This document shows, piece after piece, positions 41,542-49,945 of a DNA stretch of 64,000 nucleotides. The translations under genes and the position numbers were made by a program. Below the pieces are notes generated by a model. That model was not told where the DNA came from. It saw only the letters and a program-made list of their open reading frames with translations, and did no database searches. This stretch comes from Paenibacillus antri (GTDB taxonomy: Bacteria > Bacillota > Bacilli > Paenibacillales > YIM-B00363), in the NCBI RefSeq assembly GCF_005765165.1, contig NZ_VCIW01000021.1, positions 62,001-126,000 of the forward strand, read 5' to 3'. The first letter of the stretch is position 1. Every line of letters starts with the position of its first letter.

Positions 41542-42703
41542 TCGATACTCTCCTTCGTTCCTCGGTGAAGACGGACTCCGAACGGAGGGCGTCCATCGCC
41601 TCTATGATGTCTTGGACGATTCGTTCCGCCGAATGCGTTCGCTTCAGCGCGGCCATCGCCCGGACCGCGAGCTCCCGCCGCTCGGGCCGCTCCATGAGCG
41701 AGCGAACGGCGTCCAGCACCTGCGCGTCGTTCCCGGCGACGAACGCCGCGCCGCGGGACGCCAAATATTCCGCATTGTCCCGCTCTTGCCCGGGAACCGG
41801 GCGGAGCAGAACGACCGGAAGCTCGCACTGGATCGCTTCGGTCAGCGTGATGCCGCCGGGCTTCGTCACCATCGTCTCCGCGAGCGACATCAGCTCGTGC
41901 ATCTCCTTCATGAAGCCGAACACTTTCACGTTCGGCTTTCGCCCCGCGATGTCCCGCATCGAAGCGTACAGCGATTCGTTCTTGCCGCAGACGACCGCCA
42001 GCTGCACGTTCGGCAGCGCGGCCAACGCGTCGCATACGTCGCGCAGCCCTTGCAGCACGCCGTACGAGCCCGCCATGATCAGGACGGTTCGCCGCGCCGG
42101 GTCGAGGCCGTATTTGGCGTAGAGCGCATCCGACCGTTCCATCGGGCGGAAGGCGCTCTTGAGCGGGATTCCGGTGACGCGAACGCGGTGTTCGGGCACC
42201 CCCGCCGCGGTCATGGCGGCCTGGAGGTCGTCCGTCGCTACGTAATATCGGTCGATGAGCGGATGGATCCATCGCGCGTGCATGACGTAATCGGTCAATA
42301 CGTTGAAGATCGGGATCGCGACGCCTCGCCTCCGCCGCAGCTCGGGCATCGCGAGCGTCGGGAACGTGTTCACGACGGCGTCCGGCCGCTCGCGGTCGAG
42401 AATTTGCCGCAGCTTGCCGGTTCCCCAGCCGTGGAACCACGCGGAGAACCATGTGTCGTCGCGCATCTCCCGCGTGCTGTAGTACGACCAGCCGTACAAC
42501 TTGGGGAATAATGTATAACTTTTAATATATATGTATTTGGTTAATTCATTCAGCCTTGGATACGCCTCCGCGAATAAATCCACCAACGATACTTCGCAGC
42601 CGGCTTCGCGTTCGAACCGTTCCTTCAGCGCGTTGGAAACTTGGATGTGGCCGTCGCCGTAGCTGGCGTACACAATCATCACTTTCTTCTTCTCCGTCGT
42701 CAC
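41525..42703 (-). CDS. ugtP: UgtP-like processive diacylglycerol glucosyltransferase (GT28)
   Basis: A 392-residue GT-B glycosyltransferase. Seen: IVYASYGDGHIQVSNAL (acceptor loop), WFSAWFHGWGTGKL, FNVLTDYVMHARWIHP, and the nucleotide-sugar region LIMAGSYGVLQG, KPGGITLTEAIQCELPVVLL. UgtP/YpfP adds glucose from UDP-glucose to diacylglycerol, giving the membrane glycolipid used as lipoteichoic acid anchor. The downstream LtaA-like gene supports this. A cell-size regulatory role is known in Bacillus. Confidence 0.88.
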   Translation of the reverse strand: MTTEKKKVMIVYASYGDGHIQVSNALKERFEREAGCEVSLVDLFAEAYPRLNELTKYIYIKSYTLFPKLYGWSYYSTREMRDDTWFSAWFHGWGTGKLRQILDRERPDAVVNTFPTLAMPELRRRRGVAIPIFNVLTDYVMHARWIHPLIDRYYVATDDLQAAMTAAGVPEHRVRVTGIPLKSAFRPMERSDALYAKYGLDPARRTVLIMAGSYGVLQGLRDVCDALAALPNVQLAVVCGKNESLYASMRDIAGRKPNVKVFGFMKEMHELMSLAETMVTKPGGITLTEAIQCELPVVLLRPVPGQERDNAEYLASRGAAFVAGNDAQVLDAVRSLMERPERRELAVRAMAALKRTHSAERIVQDIIEAMDALRSESVFTEERRRVSSERYT

Positions 42704-42808
42704 TCCGCGCTCATCTCCTTCTCGGGAGGACTCACAACAGGTCCGTTGCTAATTGTAACTCGAACGGGCGGGAATTGCACACGTCTTCCGCAAGCGTGCC
42801 TCCCCGAC

Positions 42809-43882
42809 CTAAGACGGGGGCGGAGAGGCTGCGCCGGGGCCGTCCGGGTCCGCGGCGAGCACGTATCGCTCGAACAGCGACAGCGGGTGCTTCCAGCGGC
42901 TGACCTTCGGGTCGGCGGCGAAGACGGCCGCGAGCCGGCGCTCCGGCACGACGAAGACGAGCTGCCCGCCGTGCCCGAGGGCGCAGCGGACCGCCTCGCC
43001 CGTCGCCGCGCGGGCGATCCACCAGTGCCCGCCGTATCGGCCGAAGGCGGGCAGCCCTTCCCCGAGCGGCGTGAACGCGAGGCGCACGTAGTCGGGCGGC
43101 AGGATGCGCCGCCCTTCCCATACGCCGCCGGTCGCGTGCAGCCAGCCGAGCTTCGCGAGGTCGCGCCCGGTGAGCGCGAGCCCGATATGGCCGACCGTGA
43201 CGCCCTGCGGGTCGGCTTCCCACGGCGGCGGCGCGATGCCGAGCGGGCCGAAGATCGCTTCCTGCGCGACGTCGGACGCAGGGCGGCCGGTCGCCGCGGT
43301 GACCGCGGCCGAGAGCAGATGCGAGTCGACGCTGCGATACACGAAGGCGCCCCGCGTCTCGGGATCGACCGGCAGCCGGAGCGCGAAGCGAACCCAGTGA
43401 CGCGAGCGGTGCAGCCGCGGCACGAACGCTTCGCCGAGCCGCTTGCCGGTCTTCCAGTGCAGACCGGACGTCATCGCCAGCAGCTGCCGGGTCGTCGTCG
43501 CGCGAACGTCCTCGCTCGCCGCGCGAGGCAGCAGCTCCGGGAACAGCGCCTCCAGCGTCGGCGGCTTCTCGCCGCCGTCGTCGCCGAGCGCGCCGGCGCA
43601 GGCGGCGACGGCCGCGGTCGCGCTCTTCGTCGCGGAGCGCAGGTCGAGGCGCGTCGAGGCGTCCGCGCCGCCATAGTACCGCTCGAAGACGAGGGCCCCG
43701 TCTTTCGCGACGAGGAAGCAGCGCATCTTCGGGAAGCGCTTCTGAATGTCTTCGTCCGCTTGGAGGAGCGGCGCCGGGTCCATGTTCGCCTCCGCCGGCG
43801 AGGCGAACGTCCACGTCTTTCCGCCCGCGTCCGGGGCGAACCGCGGGGGCTCCGTCGAGACGTCGTTCCTTGGGGCGTCCAT
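42809..43882 (-). CDS. Serine hydrolase, beta-lactamase class C family
   Basis: About 357 residues. Active-site motifs are SATK (S-x-x-K, near residue 85), YRS (Y-x-N position) and LGHGGQL (third motif HGG). No signal peptide is seen, so it acts in the cytoplasm, unlike secreted beta-lactamases; esterases and peptidases of this family are common in sporeformers. ATG 43882 follows AAGGAG by 11 nt. The Pro/Ser-rich tail is variable. Confidence 0.88.
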   Translation of the reverse strand: MDAPRNDVSTEPPRFAPDAGGKTWTFASPAEANMDPAPLLQADEDIQKRFPKMRCFLVAKDGALVFERYYGGADASTRLDLRSATKSATAAVAACAGALGDDGGEKPPTLEALFPELLPRAASEDVRATTTRQLLAMTSGLHWKTGKRLGEAFVPRLHRSRHWVRFALRLPVDPETRGAFVYRSVDSHLLSAAVTAATGRPASDVAQEAIFGPLGIAPPPWEADPQGVTVGHIGLALTGRDLAKLGWLHATGGVWEGRRILPPDYVRLAFTPLGEGLPAFGRYGGHWWIARAATGEAVRCALGHGGQLVFVVPERRLAAVFAADPKVSRWKHPLSLFERYVLAADPDGPGAASPPPS

Positions 43883-44058
43883 GGATGAGGGCACTCCTTT
43901 TTCCTAGAGATGGTAATAGGGTGCCCAAATTTCGAGTGCGCCAAATAAATTAAGGGACATAATTATCTGAATATTGTATTATGTATGTATAGATGCATTA
44001 CTGCCTGACCTACCTAGCCGCTTACGAACAAAGTAATGTTACGGAGAGGAGCAAGCTT

Positions 44059-44247
44059 ATGGCTGCAAAAGGAAGTAATGAAGTAAAGGATAGTGTGAGA
44101 GAACTGGTTCGAATCTATAGGCCTGCCAATCCGCGCAAATTCGTAAAAGACTACGTGAAGAAATACCGCATCCCCGGAGGTTACGAAGACGCTCTTACGC
44201 GCCTCGTCGAATTCGAAATGGCGAAGCTGGAAGGATCGGTGTCGTAA
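44059..44247 (+). CDS. Small basic protein (62 residues)
   Basis: ATG 44059 follows GGAGAGGAG. The product (AAKGSNEVKDSVRELVRIYR; KFVKDYVKKYRIPGGYEDAL) is helical and basic, without membrane helix. Not recognised. An AT-rich upstream region with TATTAT-type boxes and a perfect terminator just downstream support a real, stand-alone gene. Confidence 0.7.
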   Translation: MAAKGSNEVKDSVRELVRIYRPANPRKFVKDYVKKYRIPGGYEDALTRLVEFEMAKLEGSVS

Positions 44248-44266
44248 CAGAGTTGACTATACAGCG

Positions 44267-44298
44267 ACCGCCGAACGGACATCCGTTCGGCGGTTTTT
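44267..44298 (+). terminator. Intrinsic terminator
   Basis: ACCGCCGAACGG, ACAT loop, CCGTTCGGCGGT, then TTTT. Confidence 0.9.
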
Positions 44299-44339
44299 CG
44301 TTTGCGGCGCGCAGGTTTCGGGTGCGGGGACGAGTCCCG

Positions 44340-44655
44340 ATCCTCGCAGCTGCGGAAAATTCCAATAAAGCCGGCCGCCCAAGCGCGAATTTGCGCTTAT
44401 TGGCGGAAAACTCCGCTAAAGACGTGCATCTAAGCGCGAATTCGCGCTTATACGCGGAACATTCCGCTAAAGTCGTGCGCTTAAGCGCGGATTCGCGCTT
44501 ATACGCGGAAAACTCCGCATAAGACGTGCGTGGAAGCGCGGATTCGCGCTTATACGCGGAACATTACGCTAAAGACGTGCATCTAAGCTCGAATTCGCGC
44601 TTATTAGCGGAAAACTCCGCTAAAGTCGTGCGCCCAAGCGCGGATTCGCGCTAGC
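44340..44655. repeat. Tandem 51-bp repeat array with two palindromes per unit
   Basis: TTCGCGCT-type cores occur at 44391, 44442, 44492, 44543, 44594 and 44645 (51-bp steps, one of 50). Each unit carries palindrome A (AGCGCGAATTCGCGCT, perfect 16 bp in the best copy) and hairpin B (TTAGCGGAAAACTCCGCTAA: 8-bp stem). Units differ by a few bases. A plus-strand frame (44253-44522) stays open because 51 is a multiple of three; it has no ribosome site. The array ends 3 bp from the EamA stop. Confidence 0.9.
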
Positions 44656-44657
44656 CC

Positions 44658-45662
44658 CTACTTCCCCGTCGGCGAAGCGGGAACAGCCGCGACTTGCGCG
44701 GATGGCGCGGCGCCGGTCGCCGCAGCGTCCTCGGTCGCGCTTGCCCCGGACACCTCCGACGCCTCCGCCTCGTCGCCGTGCCGATGGCCGCCGGAGCGCA
44801 GGAACAGCCATACGCCGCCGATGAGCAGCGCGCCCGCGAACGCCTGCAGCGCCGTCAACCGCTCGTCGAGCAGCGCCCAAGCGAGCAGCGACGCGCCTAC
44901 CGGCTCGCCGAGCACCGCCATCGAGACGGTAGTGGCGCCGGTGTACTTCAGCAGCCAGTTGAACAGCAGATGGCCGAAGACGGTCGGCACGGCGGCCATC
45001 AGCGCGAAGATGAGCCAGTCGTTCGATGCATAGCCGAAGAACGAGAAGCCGGCCGCGAGGTTATAGACCGCGAACGCCGCGGCCGCCGCCAGGAAGACGG
45101 TATAGCTGTAGACGAACGACGAGATGCGCCCCCGCAGCGCCTGTCCGAGCAGCATATGCACGACGACGGCCAGCGTGCCGAGGATCGACAGCAGGTCGCC
45201 GTAGAGCGCCGTGCCCGAGAGGCGGAAGTCGCCCCAGCCGATGAGCACCGCGCCGATCAGGGCGACGCCCATCGCCGCGACCGCGGCGCCGCGGATGCGT
45301 TCTCGGAAGAAGATGAGCGCCCCGATCATGACGAGCACCGGCTCGAGCGTCATCAGCACGGTGGAGCTGGCGACGGTCGTGTAGCGAAGGGAGCCCATCC
45401 ACAGCAAGAAGTGCAGCGCCAGCATGAAGCCGGACAGCCCGAGCAGCGCCCAATCCCGCCCCGACACGGCGCCGAGTTCGGCGCGATAGCGGAACAGGAA
45501 AGGGGTCATGCCGACCAAGGTAAGCCCCAGGCGATACATGCCGATGACCGACACAGGCGCGTCGGTCCACTTCACGAAGATAGCCGAAAACGATATCGCG
45601 ATAATGCCGACAAACAATAAACTCCATAGGAACGCTCGGCGCTCCGTCCAACCAGGGTTCAC
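44658..45662 (-). CDS. EamA/DMT-family transporter
   Basis: A 334-residue protein with ten membrane helices in two EamA halves (LFVGIIAISFSAIFVKWTDA; VHMLLGQALRGRISSFVYSY). These export amino acids or other metabolites; the substrate is unknown. After the last helix (FAGALLIGGVWLFLRSGG) comes an Ala/Ser/Glu-rich tail of about 45 residues with low complexity, coded next to the repeat array. Ribosome site AAGGAAG precedes the ATG. Confidence 0.9.
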   Translation of the reverse strand: MNPGWTERRAFLWSLLFVGIIAISFSAIFVKWTDAPVSVIGMYRLGLTLVGMTPFLFRYRAELGAVSGRDWALLGLSGFMLALHFLLWMGSLRYTTVASSTVLMTLEPVLVMIGALIFFRERIRGAAVAAMGVALIGAVLIGWGDFRLSGTALYGDLLSILGTLAVVVHMLLGQALRGRISSFVYSYTVFLAAAAAFAVYNLAAGFSFFGYASNDWLIFALMAAVPTVFGHLLFNWLLKYTGATTVSMAVLGEPVGASLLAWALLDERLTALQAFAGALLIGGVWLFLRSGGHRHGDEAEASEVSGASATEDAAATGAAPSAQVAAVPASPTGK

Positions 45663-45940
45663 GGTGAGGCTTCCTTTCTAACCAATGTTCAAATGAAATG
45701 ACGTTCCCTAGTATAACAGGAAGGGCGCGGCGGCCGCTAGGTTCTCAAACGGAGGTTTTCTTCCTGCCGCCGGCGATTTCGCCGTTTCAGAACCCGATGC
45801 GCCGAATGAAAACTAGGCGCGAGCCGGAGCGCATGGTACGATCTCGTTGGAAAAGGCGAAATCCGGCGGGCCGAAGGAAGAGGATGCGAGAGGCGGCGCG
45901 CCGAAGACGTAAGCGACAACCGGCGAACGGAGGCGGAACG

Positions 45941-48193
45941 ATGCGCGAGCTGCTGACGCGGAATCACTTTCGTCTGCTCTTATGGGCGGGGATCGTGTTT
46001 ACGCTGATCATCATTCCCTTTTCCTTGTTTTTATCCAACCAATTTTCGAAGTACGCGCATTCGCAGATGGATTTGTTCCATCGCGATAAGGTCGTCCATA
46101 CGGCGAGCCAAACCGAATTCATTCTAAACAAGCTGAAGTCGTACGGATTGAACATGTACGAGGACCGAACGATTCAGGGCTGGCTTCAGCGGGAGAGGCC
46201 GGATCCGTTGGCGGACATGGAGGTGTTGAATACGCTGACCACCTTCATGTCCACGGAGCCGTTCATTCGGCGAGCGTATTTGATGAACCTCCGGACGCGC
46301 CAAGCGTTCGACTCGCAGACGGGGGTCACTTCGTTCGAGGCCTTCCAAGACCAGGTCATGTTGAAGCGGGTGCAAGAGCAGCAGTCCTTGTTCCTGCAAT
46401 TTCAACCGCACGAGGCGCAAGGCGACGCCCATTTGTCCTTGGTCGTCCCTTCGACGCCGGCGAAGCGGGATATCCGCGGATACTTGGTGCTCCTGCTCGA
46501 CAATCGCGCGCTGCAGACCCACCTGCTGGCGCATAACGAGGAGCTGGGCACGAACCTGATCGTGCTGGACGAGGAGGGGCGCAACGTCTTAGGCGGGGAG
46601 GGAAGCGGCGAGTCGATCGCCGCCTTGCTGAGCGGGGCGAGAACCGACGGGGCGGCGCCCTCGGTGGTCGAATTCGATACGGGGCGGCGATTGTTCGTGA
46701 ACTCCGCCGCGATACCGTCGCAGAAGTGGACCGTCCACTCTCTGACCGAGATGAGGAGCTTTCGGAGCCAGGCGGATTCGTTCCAGCGGCGTATCGTCAT
46801 GTACTCGTTACTGCTGCTCGTCCTGCTGCTGACGGCCGCCATGTGGAATTCGAGGCGCGCCGTCCGGCCGTTCCGGCATCTGGCGGAGCAGCTGCAGCGG
46901 AAGTTCAACGCCGACGCCGGCCATTCGTCCGCGCCGCCCGTCGTCCGCGACGAATACAGCATGCTCAAATACGGGATCGAGAAGCTGTCCAATCAAGTCG
47001 ACGAGATGAACGTGTCGCTGCGGGATCGGCAAGGCATCGTGAAGGCGGAATATTTGCGCCAGTGGGTGCTGCAAGGACGGCTCGGCCGCGCGGTGAGGGG
47101 CGAGATCGCCGAAGCGACGGACCTCTTCGCCAAGGAGAAGCTTCGGCTCGCGGTGATCAAGATCGAATCGTATCATGCTTTCGCCGAACGTTACGATTTC
47201 GAGTCTCGGCGGCTGTTCACTTACGCGCTGTGCAATATCGCGGAAGAAGTCGTCCGCGGCGAAGGCGGGGCGTTCGAGGCGGTCGATTTCGCCGGGGACC
47301 ACATCGTCCTGCTGATCGGACTGGACCGCGACGAGTCCGACATGATGGCGATCCTCGAGACCGCCAAGAAACACGTGCGTCAGTACATCCGGGTGAACAT
47401 CGTCGTCGCGGTAAGCGACGCGAAGGACATCGACGACGATCTTCGGGCGGTATACGACTTCGTGCTCGAACTGACCTTGCTGAAGTTCATCAACGGAAGC
47501 GACCGGATTTACACCGAAGGCGATTATGAGCGTTACGTACATATGATGGACCCCGTCGTCGAACGCAAGGGCGTCGAGAAGCTGTTGGCGTCGGTGAAAG
47601 CCGGCAACGGCGAACAAGTCGTCGAGTCGTTGGATGAGCTGTTCGGTCAGCTCGCGGCGATGAAGTTTTCGGAGTGCAAGGTGCAGCTGACCGTATTGTT
47701 GTTTTCGGTCGTGAAGGAGTTCGAGAAGCTGTCGGCCCTCCAGGGGGTGGACGGGATCGAGAAGCAGCTTGCCGGATTCCCGACGCTGCAAGACTTAAGG
47801 AGATGGCTGGAGCAAGAGCTGATGGAAATTATGGAGCGGCTGAACAGCAGGCAGGGGTCCGACCGCAAGGGAAAGCTGGCCGAGGAGATGGCCGCGTACA
47901 TCGCTTATCGGATTCACGACCCGATGCTGTCGGCCGACGACGTGGCGGAGCACGTCTCGTTGTCCGCCAAGTACGTGAGGCAAATCTTTATGGAAACCCA
48001 TAATCAATCGCTGTCGGCGTATATGCTCGACCTGCGGGTCAACAAGGTGAAGGAGCTTCTGGTCACGACGGCGTTGTCCGTGTCGGATATCGGGGAGCGA
48101 TCCGGCTTTCTGACGAAGAGCCACTTCTTCACGGCGTTCAAGAAAGCGACGGGCGTGACGCCGAACCAGTACCGCCAACAACATTCTACATGA
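45941..48193 (+). CDS. Membrane AraC-family regulator with extracellular sensor
   Basis: About 750 residues. Helix 1 (LLLWAGIVFTLIIIPFSLFL) at 14-35, an extracellular sensor domain to about 285, helix 2 (IVMYSLLLLVLLLTAAMW), a HAMP-like and helical cytoplasmic part, and a C-terminal AraC domain (LSADDVAEHVSLSAKYVRQI, IGERSGFLTKSHFFTAFKKA). This layout is typical of paenibacilli, where such proteins sense oligosaccharides and switch on the adjoining ABC transporter. Start ATG 45941 follows GGAGG; the 81-residue Arg-rich longer form is not convincing. Confidence 0.9.
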   Translation: MRELLTRNHFRLLLWAGIVFTLIIIPFSLFLSNQFSKYAHSQMDLFHRDKVVHTASQTEFILNKLKSYGLNMYEDRTIQGWLQRERPDPLADMEVLNTLTTFMSTEPFIRRAYLMNLRTRQAFDSQTGVTSFEAFQDQVMLKRVQEQQSLFLQFQPHEAQGDAHLSLVVPSTPAKRDIRGYLVLLLDNRALQTHLLAHNEELGTNLIVLDEEGRNVLGGEGSGESIAALLSGARTDGAAPSVVEFDTGRRLFVNSAAIPSQKWTVHSLTEMRSFRSQADSFQRRIVMYSLLLLVLLLTAAMWNSRRAVRPFRHLAEQLQRKFNADAGHSSAPPVVRDEYSMLKYGIEKLSNQVDEMNVSLRDRQGIVKAEYLRQWVLQGRLGRAVRGEIAEATDLFAKEKLRLAVIKIESYHAFAERYDFESRRLFTYALCNIAEEVVRGEGGAFEAVDFAGDHIVLLIGLDRDESDMMAILETAKKHVRQYIRVNIVVAVSDAKDIDDDLRAVYDFVLELTLLKFINGSDRIYTEGDYERYVHMMDPVVERKGVEKLLASVKAGNGEQVVESLDELFGQLAAMKFSECKVQLTVLLFSVVKEFEKLSALQGVDGIEKQLAGFPTLQDLRRWLEQELMEIMERLNSRQGSDRKGKLAEEMAAYIAYRIHDPMLSADDVAEHVSLSAKYVRQIFMETHNQSLSAYMLDLRVNKVKELLVTTALSVSDIGERSGFLTKSHFFTAFKKATGVTPNQYRQQHST

Positions 48194-48207
48194 GGGGAGG
48201 GGTCGGA

Positions 48208-49743
48208 GTGGCCCGACGACAATCGTTGCTCGCGAAGGGGGCGGCTTGGGCGGCGCTTTCTGTCCTCCTGACCGCCGGATGCGCGAACGAATCGGGACCG
48301 GCGCCGGTGCGGGGCGTGTCCCCTGCGACGTCCGCGACGCCAACGACGCTGAGCATTATGGTGCCCGGCGACCGCTCCCCGGACTTCGACCTCGTGATGG
48401 AGGAAGCGGAGCGCCGCATGGCGGAGGAAGGGCTCCACCTGGATATTCGGATGGAATTCGTGCCATGGAACGACTTCGGCACCCGATCCGAGGTCGCGCT
48501 CGCTTCCGGGGAAGAGATCGATCTGATCTTCGACGCCCCGTGGCTGCACCTGAACGAGATGATCGCGAGCGGATATTACGAGCCGTTGGACGTTATGCTG
48601 GAGCAGTACGGAGAGACGATCGTCGCGAAGCGGCCGAGGCAGATGTGGGACGCGAATCGAAGCGCAGGGCGAGTGATGGCGATCCCGCTCGGCGTCAGTC
48701 ACGTGATGAGCCATTCGTATTTCGTTCGCAAGGACATACGGGAATCCCTCGGCGTCCCGCCGATCCGCACGTACGAAGAGCTGCTACGGTTCGCCTATCT
48801 CGTGAAGGAGAAGGCGCCGGAGGTCGTTCCGCTGATCGCGGGAGGAACGAGAAGTCAACAACTCTATAGTCAGGCCGCCTTCCGCCATTACTTCGACGAT
48901 ACCGATATTCGACCGACGCAGGCGTTGGACAGCAGCCTGATGCTGTATTACCGCCACAATGACGGGAAGGTGCACAATGCGTTCAAGGAGCCCGATTCAC
49001 CGGTCCGACAATGGGTGGAGGAAGCTAGGCGCTTGTACGTCGATGGAATTATGCACAAGGACGTGCTAGGGATCAAGGATTTCCAGGAACCCGGAGCGTC
49101 CGGCGCCGTCGCGATCTTCCCCACAGGCTCCTTCCATGTCGGAGAGCTCGCGCAGGAGAAGCTGAGGGAGACCGTGCCGGACGGAGAGCTCGAGAGCGTG
49201 ACGTTTTTCGACGATACGCCGGGAGCGAACGTCTCGGACTTCGGACAGTGGAACTTTATCGCGGTCCCGGTCGTGAGCAAACACAAGGAGGAAGCCGTCC
49301 GGTTCTTGAACTGGGCGAACGAGAAGCGAAATTACGACTTGCTCGCCTACGGGCTGCAAGGTATGCACTGGGAGCCGCTCGGAGGGAATAAGTTCAAACT
49401 GCTGAATACCGGCTACAATCAACCGGCCTTCGTCTGGATTTGGAACCCTACGGACGATCGCCTCTTAGCGGATGACGCAAGAACGGAGGAGCTGACGCGG
49501 TTCATCCGCGACGCCGACAATTTCACGCCGGACGTATTGACCGGCTTCGAGTTCGACGGCTCCTCGGTGCAGGCGGAGCTGGACCGTTATAACCGAATCG
49601 AAGCGGAGTATTATACGCCCTTGTTCAACGGCGTAATCGACCCCGCGTCGGCTTGGGCGGCGTTCGAGGCGGAGGCGGGGCCGGCGCTGGAGGCGATCGA
49701 GCGCGAGCTGCAGAGACAAGCGGATGCGTTTATGAGGAAGTAA
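48208..49743 (+). CDS. Extracellular solute-binding lipoprotein 1 (DUF3502 type)
   Basis: About 511 residues. Signal peptide with lipobox LLTAGC; then a family-1 solute-binding fold (STTLSIMVPGDRSPDF-like start, EEIDLIFDAPWLHLNEMIAS) and a C-terminal DUF3502-like part (FEFDGSSVQAELDRYNRIEA, PASAWAAFEAEAGPALEAIE), the LipO type common in paenibacilli. GTG 48208 is chosen with GGGGAGGGG 5 nt upstream; ATG 48190 would overlap the regulator stop. No permease follows directly; it may share the one at 53862. Confidence 0.87.
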   Translation: MARRQSLLAKGAAWAALSVLLTAGCANESGPAPVRGVSPATSATPTTLSIMVPGDRSPDFDLVMEEAERRMAEEGLHLDIRMEFVPWNDFGTRSEVALASGEEIDLIFDAPWLHLNEMIASGYYEPLDVMLEQYGETIVAKRPRQMWDANRSAGRVMAIPLGVSHVMSHSYFVRKDIRESLGVPPIRTYEELLRFAYLVKEKAPEVVPLIAGGTRSQQLYSQAAFRHYFDDTDIRPTQALDSSLMLYYRHNDGKVHNAFKEPDSPVRQWVEEARRLYVDGIMHKDVLGIKDFQEPGASGAVAIFPTGSFHVGELAQEKLRETVPDGELESVTFFDDTPGANVSDFGQWNFIAVPVVSKHKEEAVRFLNWANEKRNYDLLAYGLQGMHWEPLGGNKFKLLNTGYNQPAFVWIWNPTDDRLLADDARTEELTRFIRDADNFTPDVLTGFEFDGSSVQAELDRYNRIEAEYYTPLFNGVIDPASAWAAFEAEAGPALEAIERELQRQADAFMRK

Positions 49744-49945
49744 AGACGGAACGATGGAACAAGGCAATCCCGGAGCACGGGCAGGTCCCCCTAGGAGGAT
49801 GCGGCGCGTGACGGGAAGCTGCGCCCTCCGGACTGGATAAATATTCATAATTAACCAATAAGTAACTGAAAGGAGTGATGCCGACTTACCTAGCTTCGTT
49901 CGTTCCAGGTCGAAATCTGATCAAAGAGGGAGATGTGAACTCGTC

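Noticed and set aside
44253-44522. 89-codon frame through the 51-bp array
   Set aside because: Starts next to a terminator stem, has no ribosome site, and is explained by the palindromic repeats.
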